Shown here: piece by piece, positions 41,784 through 51,688 of the stretch
Layout: every line of letters begins with the position of its first letter
Numbering within the stretch: the stretch's first letter is position 1
Program-made: the position numbers and the translations under genes
NCBI GenBank assembly: GCA_022315425.1
Contig: JAIUPT010000050.1
Location: 620,001-684,000 of the forward strand
Direction: 5' to 3'
Origin: Pseudevernia furfuracea
Lineage: Eukaryota; Ascomycota; Lecanoromycetes; Lecanorales; Parmeliaceae
DNA: 64,000 nucleotides
Notes under the pieces: model-generated
Seen by the model: only the letters and a program-made list of their open reading frames with translations
Database searches by the model: none
What the model was told of the DNA's origin: nothing

Positions 41784-43319
41784 TTAATGTTTTCCATCAG
41801 GCTTACGACCATGGCCGTTTGCCTTGAGCACCTTAGCAGGATGCTTCCCGCTCCCTTCGAAGGAACCCTTAAGCACATCGTAAGATGGCGATCGTCGCGG
41901 CTGGGGTTGGAGGATTCGAGGACGGCCATGTGGGTCGTATACATGCCCGTTTCTGATCGCCATACCGGAGTCTGGTCCCCTGTCCGGCGCGTTAGGGCCT
42001 CTGTGCCCACTATAGCCAACGAAAGGAGAATTGAGGCTCGGGAGCTGGCTGTTGGAATGCTGATTCGCGGACGGTGGGCTGGCAGCGTAGCTGCCGATGT
42101 TATTCGTATTTGAAGTGTCCATAGAGTGGAAGCCAGACGTTGTTTCGCTAGATGCACTCGGTGACGTCTGGGCCATAGAGATATAGCCGAGTGTTGACAT
42201 TTCTTGGTTCTCGCTAGGAGATGACGATGAAGTGCTACTGCTCTGACCCGTGGCGTTAATTGCATCTTGGGATGCTGAGCTGACTGACCTTTGGCTTGTC
42301 CCTGTTTCAAGGTGTTGTTGGTACAAGCCAGGCTCTCCAACGCTCCCGCTGTCGAAAGAGGAGTGAATATTCGTTGGATCAGGAAGCGTCCTGTCGCCAC
42401 CATGTGCTGGCAAATGGGTGACGAGCGGAGACAAGCCAGGGAATACTGACGATCCCTCCGCCGCCACATTTTGGACCGAAGCACCCGTGTGTGTTATGTA
42501 GGTACCATCATATCTCGAAGGATCTTGGTCGTAGAGCAGAGTGTGGGAGGTCTGTCTGCCATGTGAAGGCATCGGATTCCACTGCTGAGAGTAATCGAGG
42601 TTAATTGGTGTAGGCGCGTGTGAGATCTGGAGATGCGTTCCTTGAACGGGCCTTTGCATGTCGTATTGGCCAATGTAGCTAGTCGGATAATTGGTAGGGA
42701 AAGAAGGGCGGGCCTGTGCATTCGAGTATGGCACGCTGGAGATGTCAGCAAGCGCTTCGAAGCCCCTAGGTATTGGCTCACCCTGGCCCTACGTAAGGAG
42801 TGGGTGCTTGTTGGGGGACATGGTTGACGTTAGCCAGAGCGTACTGGCTTGGATCGGTTGTGGCCCGGTTCCCGTAGTTGGCCGGGAAAGGTGCTGAGAC
42901 AGACCATTCTGAGTCACTGGAGACCTGCAATGGGACGTCTTCTAAATGATGAGAGTTCACCTAGTTCATGTACGTCAATAGAGCAACCTGACTCGTGGAT
43001 GTTGGTTTTCCCTACCCTTAGGTAGTGGCAAGAACTTCGTGGCACCCCAGCTGCCTGACAAGCCTCGCAGCCGTTACCATCAAGGAGATCACCTGTACAT
43101 TTGATCTTCCTCTTGCGGCAACGTGCACACTGTTTATCGCAAGTCAGCCTTCTTCTGTATCACATCAGGCTGTATGAGTTGCCTCGAAGAACGTACCGCA
43201 ACACTATTTCGCTTTCTTGCCTTCCTGTCCCCTCGTGGAGACCTAGAACCATCACTCTCATTACCATCGGGGTAAGATCTTGTATTACCACGATAGGTAA
43301 GCGACCGAGGCTGAGCCAT
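41784..43319 (-). CDS. Zn(II)2Cys6 transcription factor
   Basis: Nuclear DNA-binding regulator. Exons 43197-43319, 43016-43129, 42782-42960 and 41784-42735 (introns 67, 55 and 46 bp) give 455 residues. The second exon is exactly the zinc cluster, Cys42-x2-Cys45-x6-Cys52-x9-Cys62-x2-Cys65-x9-Cys75, with the basic RKRKIK between, preceded by a basic leader (GDRKARKRNSVA). The rest is disordered and rich in Ser, Pro, Gln and His, without the fungal-specific TF (middle homology) domain seen in larger family members. A Ser-rich run (SSSTSSSSPS) lies near the middle. The short length and conserved N-terminus (MAQPRSLTYRG) suggest a distinct conserved subgroup, but the targets are not known to me. 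Confidence 0.88.
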
Positions 43320-43963
43320 GATCTCGTTTAGGCGGCGGTAGGTGCTGAATCCCAGGGCGGTTCCGTGACAAGCACGGGTCATTACCTTGTGCACTGAATA
43401 CTGCGCTCGAATCTGAGCGAACGACCAGTGATGTGTAGCTTTAAGTTGACGTGGACTCCAAAGTGAGAGCCTCTCAGCAAAGAACGCTTCTTCCGAGTAG
43501 AACTGACACCCTCCTAGCGATGTTCTCCTCACTGTAGAATTGTACTATTTGGCGGGAGGCGGTATAGTGTTAGATAAGTAACAGACGGTATGGGGACAGA
43601 GATTGGGAATGATGTCTTGTTATAAGTAAAGCGGCGGAAATCTAAATTGCAGAGACAAGGACTGCTACGACCACTCTGCTGCAGGAGGACCAATTCGTTA
43701 CTAGATTCACGCAGAGTTGTAATCACCTATCGACTGCTCCGTCACAGATAGAATTGATGTGTCTACACACAAAGAGTAGTGCCTTCAGCTCTGCGCCTTA
43801 CGCTATTCCTCCGGGGTGGGTCCAACGTTAGCGGTAGCTTGCAGCCAGTGACATATAAGAGACGGGAGCGAGCGCCGATTACCTGCAAGATGGATCGGAT
43901 CTTGTGGTTCCGGTAGACGCTTCGGCCGCAAAAAAAGATGAAGTTGGAATATTCTTGATACCA

Positions 43964-44028
43964 CTCTGATCGGAGGAATCTAACCTTGCCTGACGCCAGT
44001 AGGAGCTCAGACCACTGCGCCAGAGAAC
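43964..44028 (-). pseudogene. tRNA-like relic
   Basis: The minus strand has an A-box-like TGGCGCAGTGGTC preceded by TTCTC, and 25 nt later a B-box-like GGTTAGATTCC (one mismatch to GGTTCGATTCC), followed by CAGAG that could pair with the start. The A-B spacing is about 7 nt too short for a normal tRNA and the acceptor stem pairs poorly. It therefore looks like a deleted tRNA gene or a mobile-element head derived from one. Confidence 0.25.
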
Positions 44029-44600
44029 AAGAACCACCAATGGTTGGATGACCCTACTCTTACTCCCGAAAACACTATTTGGGATCGGCACGATCAAGAC
44101 AAAGTGAAACTATCCATAGATGGCTACTAGAAAAGTCTGGGGGACCTCCTTCTCTCACATAAGCCTTCGATTGGCACCGCAATAGCTCGTTTTATTTTGT
44201 GATAGGTGGGCCATCATTTAGAAGCAAGATCATATATGATGTGAAAGTTTGCGTTGTCTGATTGTTTAAGGAAAATTATTGTTTGATGGTGGTGTTAGGG
44301 CTCCCAGGCAAACTGCTTGACTCGGGAGCCCCCACCTCTTTTTCTTCACACTAGACGCTCAGAATCCGCCCCAAAAATGTTTGGGTATTGCAGAGTCCTG
44401 ATGTGAGCGAGTCTAACAGTGGGTGGGAAGTGGATGCTTGCCAAATGATCAAATGGCCTACCCGTGCCAGAACCAGGCTTTCTCGCGGGCAGCAAACCGA
44501 GAAATGAGCTTGCTTGCAGCCTCATGTGTTTCGGTTCCGCTTACTGTACTAGATCTTAGTATCTTACCTTCGCGATTTCGCACCCTACCTTGTCCATACA

Positions 44601-44668
44601 GACTCATGCCGGCTGTTGTCACAATGACTCTTGCCGGCTGTTGTCATACCGACTCTTGCCGGCTATGA
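44601..44668. repeat. 25-bp tandem repeat, about 2.7 copies
   Basis: Units beginning GACTC(A/T)TGCCGGCTGTTGTCA at 44601, 44626 and 44651, the last truncated after TGCCGGCTATG. It lies inside a gene-poor region and no function is apparent. Confidence 0.8.
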
Positions 44669-46108
44669 TGAATAATGTTCCGCGGATAGCAAGCTTTCCG
44701 GGACAAGAAGCAATGGGTAGCCATGAGATTACTTTGCCGGGGGGGGATCAGAGCTGATTCCATTCGTTGAACAGACAGGCAGATCGATAGCCTCGCGGCT
44801 TCGTATTGCGTATATGTAGCATGACGAAAAGGAAATTCGAGCCAGGGGAGGTCACCCGGATTCAGAAATAGCCTTCTGCACCCCTTTTCGACTCGGACTT
44901 GCTCGCACGGCTCGTGAGCGGCATTACTACAAGGCATGGGCTTTGAAAGCTCCAATGTCTAGCTTCTGATGAGCACAGTATCCAAGTTGAATCCAAACGC
45001 GAATCTATCAGACATAATTGAACGCGCGAAAGACGTTGAAACAGCCGCAATAATAGAATGGCGGGAGGCGTCGTCAACTATGGCTAAAAACTGCTAGGTC
45101 TTCGCTGGGGACTGTTTGGGATCTATGTTGGCGGGAGGCATGTGATTTGATCTGATTGGTAGCGGCTGATTTTTGACCAGCAGATGCGGGCTAGGAGCTC
45201 TGTATTCGGTCCCAAAATGCTAAGGACGTAACGGGACCCAACGAAACCGCAACTTTGATACACCGCACGGATAGCCGCAGACGAGAGACGCTGCGTGCCT
45301 GAGAAGGCATGCAGAACGTGCTGTGGTAGCCCTGCATTTGAAGCAGCAGGTGCGCAGGTGAGCAAATTGGGAGGGCCGAAGGATGCGGTCAGCGTGTTTT
45401 TGCCATTTCATAGGTCTGAAACAGCTTGCTCAGCGCGTTCCTTGACCCCCTCAATAAATCTCGGTTAAGTATCTGGTGATGCGGTGAGAGATGCAAGATT
45501 TGATTGAATGTACACCTTGTTGAAGGGTAGGATTGCTAAGACTCTCGCTGCCGTCACCATGATGCTTCAGAACATAAGGTATCTGCCAAGTCGTTATCTT
45601 TCAAAGGCTCAACATTGAGTCCATGAAAGAACGAACAGATAAACGCCAAGCGATCGAGGGCCCCTTGATGAAGTACTACCTCACTACACGAAATTAGAGA
45701 CTTCTGTAGACGCCGTCGAACAATATCGTAGATGTAGAAGGCTTGAGGTTGGCTTGCCTTTCCTCTTTTCCTCATTAGACGCAACGCTAGCGCCTTCGCG
45801 GGCCATAGAAGTTAGAACAAATACCTAGCCCCTATACCACCCCAGTGACAACGCTGCTACGAGATTTACTGCTTTATGAAGCGTTCGGATTGTAAAAACT
45901 ACAACATTGGGACTGAAATTTTTCTTGACAGATTCGTTACGGAGCTATGAAGAGCTTCGCACTTCGCGGGGTTTTAGATGCCACCCGCGAGATACCTAGG
46001 TACCTTACCTTAGAGTAGGTCTTGGCGGTGATCGTCATTTACCTTATGTCTTATGAATAGTACAACTTTTCTTCGAGTCTTTCAGCGCCATCTGAGTAGC
46101 TCGTCGTC

Positions 46109-47043
46109 ATGTCCGAAGTCTACAAAAACCCTCGAATCCAGGAGACTGGAAGCGGAGAAGACTTCAAAAATGATGAGAAACTGGAAGAAAACGAAATCTT
46201 CGGACAAGTCGATGAAGAGGCGGAAGAGAAAGCGCGAGAGAAATCACGCCGCGAAAGGGAAGCTAGAGCGCAAGCTCTGACATTGGAGATTGTGGGCGAT
46301 CTACCTTATGCTGAGGTCAAGCCCCCAGAGAATGTTCTCTTTGTATGCAAGCTCAATCCTGTCACAGAAGGTCAGACCATGGATCCTGTGGCCCCTACGC
46401 ACATATCGCTGACAAAATCTGCTCAATAGATGAGGATCTAGATACTATTTTCAGCCGCTTCGGTCCAATCGTGTCCTGTGAAGTCATTCGAGACAAGCGC
46501 ACAAAAGACAGCCTACAATACGCATTTATCGAATTCGAGAACCAGAAGGATTGCGAGCAGGCATATTTCAAGATGCAAGGAGTGTTGATTGATGATCACC
46601 GTATTCATGTCGACTTTTCGCAGAGTGTATGCAATTTTTAAGCCCCTGCAAATGCCTATCGCTGACCAAATCTATAGGTATCACGCCTTTCAGACAAATG
46701 GCGCACTGCCACAAATTCCAAACGAGCGCTAAACGGTGGGGGCTTCGGTGGGATTGCAGGTCTCGAGAAGAAGCGACAATTCAGGGCTATAGATCCGAAA
46801 GCTGACGAAGACCGCAAACGTTCTAATGGCTACGGAATGGTCATTGACAAGGACGCAATACGCCATGATCGAGTCACAGAGCCCAATCGACAAGATCGGC
46901 CGCGCAAACACTCACGAAGTCGGAGCCCCAGAAGCCATGATCGATATCAAGAGCGTGCTCCTTCAGGTGATGTTCGGCGAAGAAGAGACAGAAGCAGGGA
47001 CGATCGTCGAGATGATTATGAGGACCGCAGCAAGAGGCGGTAA
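46109..47043 (+). CDS. RRM protein equal to the C-terminal half of PPIL4/Cyp6, cyclophilin domain absent
   Basis: Exons 46109-46370, 46430-46626 and 46678-47043 (introns 59 and 51 bp) give 274 residues. From REREARAQALTLEIVGDLPY onward the protein matches the linker, RRM and RS-like tail of PPIL4-type cyclophilins. RNP2 is VLFVCKL, RNP1 region DSLQYAFIEF, then HVDFSQSVSRLSDKW, followed by an Arg/Ser/Asp tail (HSRSRSPRSHDRYQERA). The usual N-terminal peptidyl-prolyl isomerase domain is missing. The gene starts inside the linker with MSEVYKNPRIQETGSGEDFK, and the 300 bp upstream have stops in all frames and no cyclophilin motif. It probably still binds RNA in a splicing context but cannot isomerise proline bonds. 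It could be a truncated paralogue of a full copy elsewhere. Confidence 0.8.
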
Positions 47044-47547
47044 TGCCCAAAAAAGTGAAGGTTTGGAGGATCGTGTACGAGTCATGATACCATGGAGCGC
47101 ATGCATTACTGGTGTTGGCCTACACTTGGGACGAGTGGTGAAGGGAGACTTGTATAGGTTGATATCGGAAGATATTTCTACATGGCATGCATATGCTTCG
47201 ACTTTGTAGAATAGTTTGTGATTTTTCTACAGCACTACTATTACACCACATGAACTGAAGGGCCTTGCAGAGAAAGCACCTTTGACTTTGCTTACCAGAA
47301 CGCACACAGTTTTGTGTCTTGATCTTCGTTTCGATTGTTCTTGCTGACTGCATTTGGTTAAAAAGTAGGGCTAAAGGTCTTGGCATGTGGGCGGTTGTAA
47401 ACAACCCCACCACTCCGCCATTTTCTTTTGTTCCACTCAAAGTTAGCACACAAACGCCCGTACTCCCATTCAGTCGGGGCAACACCTACAGTTTATGATC
47501 GAGCTAACAAACACCAGCTACAGTTTTCATTCCATGCTTCTTCAAAT
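47044..47547. other. intergenic, promoter of UDP-GlcNAc pyrophosphorylase
   Basis: 504 bp with no supported gene. The minus-strand frame at 47120-47485 has no recognisable content. Confidence 0.5.
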
Positions 47548-49197
47548 ATGACTTCAACAATGAACAAAATCCTCGAAAAGCTCAACCTCTCCTCCAAAGA
47601 AGAAGGGGTTCCGGCAAAAGAGCCGTCAGAGAAAGATTTTGATGAACTAAGGGAACGTTACAAAAAAGCAAATCAAGAGCAGGTTCTAGCATTCTATGAT
47701 GAGCTTGACACCGCCGAGAAAGAGGGTCTCTTCGAGCGCCTCTCCTCTATCGATCCCAACTACATCAACGACATCACTCAGAAAGCGCTGAAGTCTCAGG
47801 ACTCTGTAAAAGAAGGGCAGGCCAAGCTGTCACCGCTGCCAGAAGAAGCAACCGCCTCAATACTTGATTCAAAGTCAGAAGACATCGAGTCATGGTACAA
47901 CTCCGGCTTGGATCTTGTAGCTGAAGGGCATGTTGCTGTGGTGTTGATGGCTGGTGGGCAAGGCACACGGCTTGGTAGCGCTGCCCCTAAAGGATGCTTT
48001 AACATTGGATTGCCCAGCGAGAAGTCACTGTTCCAGATACAGGCCGAGAGGATATGGAAGGTTCAGCAATTGGCAGAGAAGAAGAGCGGAAAGAAGGACG
48101 TCGTTATACCCTGGTATGTGATGACTAGCGGACCTACGCGAGGGCCAACGGAAAAGTTTTTCGAGGAGCATTCATACTTTGGCTTGGGAAAGGACGATGT
48201 GATCATCTTCGAGCAGGGCGTTCTTCCCTGCATCTCAAACGAAGGGAAGATACTACTGGAGAGCAAGTCTAAGGTATATACCATGAATAGTTGGACCCGA
48301 GGCGCAGTATTGACGTTCATTTACAGGTCGCAGTCGCTCCAGATGGTAATGGTGGCATTTACCAAGCCCTTTTGACGTCCAATGTTCGAACTGACATGCG
48401 AAAACGAGGAATCCAACATATCCACGCCTACTGCGTGGATAATTGCCTGGTGAAAGTGGCTGATCCAGTATTTCTTGGCTTCTCTGCATCCAAGGACGTG
48501 GACATAGCCACCAAGGTGGTCCGAAAGCGGAGTGCAAAGGAATCTGTTGGCCTGATCTTACTGAAGAACGGAAAACCAGATGTAGTAGAGTACTCCGAGA
48601 TCGACACAGCCACTACGGAGGCCAAAGATCCGAAGCAACCAGAGATTCTAAAGTTCCGAGCAGCAAACATTGTTAATCATTACTACTCGTTTCGCTTCCT
48701 AGAGACCATCGAGGAATGGGCGCACGAGCTACCCCATCATGTGGCTCGGAAGAAGATACCCTACATTGATACCGAGAACGGGGAGGCAATTAAGCCACAA
48801 AAGCCGAATGGTATCAAGTTGGAGCAATTCGTCTTCGATGTATTTCCTATGCTTGATCTCAAGAAGTTTGCATCGATGGAGGTTAAGCGAGAGGACGAGT
48901 TCTCGCCCCTGAAGAATGCGAAAGGCACAGGGGAGGATGACCCAGATACTAGTAAGAAAGACATATTGGACCAAGGAAAGAGGTGGATCGATGCAGTTGG
49001 TGGGACTGTGGTGAGCGAGAGCGGAGCTAATGGAGCTGGAGTGGAAGTTTCGCCTCTGATCAGCTATGTATGCCAATGCCCAGGTCTCTTGATCCTACAG
49101 TAACTGACAGTCCCAATAGGGTGGTGAGGGTCTTCACTTTCTCAAAGACCGGACAATTAAAGCTCCTGCCGTCATCGAGAAGGAGCCCTCAGAGTGA
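47548..49197 (+). CDS. uap1: UDP-N-acetylglucosamine pyrophosphorylase
   Basis: Cytosolic enzyme that makes UDP-GlcNAc from UTP and GlcNAc-1-phosphate, the last step before chitin, N-glycan and GPI synthesis. Exons 47548-48273, 48327-49067 and 49120-49197 (introns 53 and 52 bp) give 514 residues, the usual length. The uridylyl-binding signature VVLMAGGQGTRLGSAAPKG is at about 131-149. IPWYVMTSGPT, FEQGVLPCIS and VAVAPDGNGGIYQAL (spanning splice 1) are catalytic-site blocks. NPxIVNHY-type ANIVNHYYSFRF and VFDVFPMLDLKKF are also family marks. The final exon supplies YGGEGLHFLKDRTIKAP. Many fungi carry a single essential copy. Confidence 0.96.
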
Positions 49198-49946
49198 TGG
49201 CTGCTTCTACAGGATGGGAGAGAGTATGAGTGGATATGCGTTAAAGGTGTACATTAAACGAACCGAGGAGTCTGTATGAAAGTCTCCAAGACATTTGGGA
49301 CGAATCGTTGAAAAAGCTCTCAGCTCTTTGGAGTCCATCTGATGACCTGCCAAGCAAGTGCGCTGAGAGGCTGCTCCGCCTTCCAATCTCCGTCTCCAAC
49401 ATTCCACCCCACAATCCCGCCATCCCACGATCCCGCATGTAGTAAAGCGTAGATTCGAATTTACCCGACCTATGTAGAATTTTGTCGACGTCTCTTCTCC
49501 CAGGTTTTGCTTTTTCAAGTCTTACTTACGGTTGCATCGGAGGGCTGAAGGTACATAGCGAGCTGTGCTTTGGGAGGAAGGAAGCGCCGTGCGGTTGAGG
49601 GAAGGAGATTTCAGGTCACAAGGTATGCTTGCAACATAGCAGTGCTACTACCAAAGCAAATCCCAGAGAGTACGAACACTGGATACTAAGACGCTGACGA
49701 CTTGCGCTGCCTTAGGGATCATATTCTCAGGTTGGACTAGAAGGTACCAAACTTTTTCACAGAGCGAAATTCACTGTTGCCATCCACGCACTCACCCGTT
49801 CGCCAACTCCATAACCCCACCCATCCACATCACCACCCAGCATTACCTTCAACATGAACCCATCACCATGGCAATATGGCAATCGCCAATACAGCATCAA
49901 GCTTTCTGATACCGGTGTTGCAGGGCTACAAGAGTCACCATTGGAT
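49198..49946. other. intergenic
   Basis: About 750 bp of 3' flank of uap1 and 5' flank of the zinc-knuckle gene. An in-frame upstream ATG for the latter lies at 49854 and is discussed with that gene. Nothing else is supported. Confidence 0.5.
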
Positions 49947-50958
49947 ATGTCTTCTTTATCGCGCCGAGCTTGCTACAAATGCGGGAATGTTGGGCATTAC
50001 GCTGGTCAGCAATATACCTCCCAGATGCAGAAGGCATGCAAGTTGATATCATACAGAAGTATGCTCGTCATCAGAACGCCTATGTTACAACTGTAAGCTT
50101 CGTCGCTTCATTGACCATTCCTCTTCGTGCGCTAACCCTTAACATAGGCAAACAGCCTGGTATGCATCTATCACTCCTCAATGTAACCTTAAGATAATCC
50201 AACCGCATCTAATGCCCATGATAGGACATGAGTCAAATGGGTGCCCGCATCCTCGCACCACCGATAGTAAGTTGATGTTCACTTAGAGATCTCTAGGATG
50301 GTCACGCTGACCCTCGCAAAGCCAAGCAATGCTACCATTGCCAGGGTCTTGGGCACGTCCAGGCGGACTGCCCGACTCTACGTATCAGTGGCGCCGGCAC
50401 TGGAGGTGGACGCTGCTATTCTTGTGGCCAACCGGGTCATCTAGCGGTACATACTCCTGCATCCCGTGTTCAGTCGTTCTCGCTGACGGTAATCGACAGC
50501 GATCTTGCCCAAATGCAGGCTTTCAACCCGGACCTGCATTCGGTGCAGGTCGCGGAGCTGTTCCTGCTCGTGGAGGATTCGCCAGTGCTTTTCGTGGAGG
50601 CTTTGCAGGAGGGGCTGGTAGTCCCCGCCCTGCAACATGCTACAAGTGTGGTGGACCGAACCACTATGCTCGTGACTGCCAGGCGCAAGCCATGAAATGC
50701 TATGCATGCGGCAAGCTGGTGAGCCGACTTCGGAAGATAATTTGGAAATTTCAAGTCTAACGTATGCAGGGCCATATATCTCGCGATTGCACAGCTCCTA
50801 ATGGTGGTCCCCTGAACTCTGCAGGCAAAGTATGCTACAAGTGTGGTCAAGCAGGCCACATTTCTCGGGATTGCACAGCCGCCGAAACGAATGGTCAGAT
50901 CCCTATCGATAGCGCTGTCGATCAAGTCCAGCCAGCGCCCACTACGGTCATCGCCTAA
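49947..50958 (+). CDS. gis2: CCHC zinc-knuckle nucleic-acid-binding protein (CNBP/Gis2/Byr3 family)
   Basis: Binds single-stranded nucleic acid and acts in translation and stress granules in yeast. Seven exons (49947-50004, 50057-50092, 50148-50159, 50225-50266, 50322-50446, 50500-50718, 50770-50958) give 226 residues. Seven CX2CX4HX4C knuckles appear after splicing: CYKCGNVGHYAEVC, CYNCKQPGHESNGC, CYHCQGLGHVQADC, CYSCGQPGHLARSC, CYKCGGPNHYARDC, CYACGKLGHISRDC and CYKCGQAGHISRDC. An RGG-type Gly/Arg segment lies between knuckles 4 and 5. Exon 3 is only 12 nt (GCAAACAGCCTG) and encodes the middle of knuckle 2. Four knuckles are split by introns. The start MSSLSRRACYKCG at 49947 is the conserved one. 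An in-frame ATG at 49854 would add 31 residues. Confidence 0.93.
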
Positions 50959-51688
50959 TCATACAAAATGAACGGCTAACGATATTTCTATTCTGTACTA
51001 TGATCATACCCTCATTCACAAATCCTTGCAAACAACCTCCTTTGCCTCTGCTAGCACCTAATGTTAACGAAACCCCCAAAAGCGAGATTCCATGCAACGA
51101 TCATCTGCATCCCGGCATATCCAAAGACGTAACGAACGGCGTCATCCATGTATTCTAATCATCTTGCTTCTGCTGGTGCGTCGCGAAGGAGGAGATATGG
51201 ATGGACCCTGAGGAGCGGTGGTAGAAGGATGGTAAGCGCAAGGATGAGCGCGGCCAGGATAAAGAGTGAGGGCTAGGATACACGATCGTTGATGATGATG
51301 AAGGTGGAGATCCTTGTTCAGTCGAGTCGGTGCTTGGCTCTGACCATGATTCTCTAAATCCAGGGACAAGACCTCAAGAGTCAACATTGGTTAAGCACAC
51401 TCTTTCTTTCCGTTGACCAACTGCAACCTTCTATGAAAACAGTGATGAACTCTCCTGTCGGTCTTTGCTCTGGCTTGACAGCGTTGATAAATGAATTGTC
51501 GCCTTTGAAAGCGGAACAGCTTGCCAAGACCCCGAGTTTTGTCTCCACAGCTCGACATCCCACAACATCATCTCCAAATTCTTCCACAAGCCAGATCTGT
51601 GCTTTTCCCCCAATTCCACAACTCCATCACCATTCGTTGCCCCCAACCTGCACGCGCGGGATAGAATCTCCAACATAGATACCTCGCG
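50959..51688. other. intergenic
   Basis: 730 bp with the 3' flank of the zinc-knuckle gene and the promoter of dmc1. Only short unrelated frames on both strands. Confidence 0.5.

Larger units (their letters stand above)
43320..46108. other. gene-poor region, 2.8 kb
   Basis: No supported protein gene. It contains the 5' flank of the zinc-cluster gene, a degraded tRNA-like sequence (43964-44028) and a 25-bp tandem repeat (44601-44668). A 76-codon minus frame at 45554-45784 looks protein-like (YIYDIVRRRLQKSLISCSEV) but has no start context, partner exons or known family. Confidence 0.5.

Noticed and set aside
45554..45784. 76-codon minus frame with protein-like composition
   Set aside because: No partner exon, signal peptide, family or conserved context. 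Kept only as a note in the gene-poor block.
46826..47209. 127-codon plus frame overlapping the PPIL4-like gene
   Set aside because: It runs in another frame over the RS-like repeat of the real exon and shows no domain. Arg/Ser-rich coding commonly opens shadow frames.
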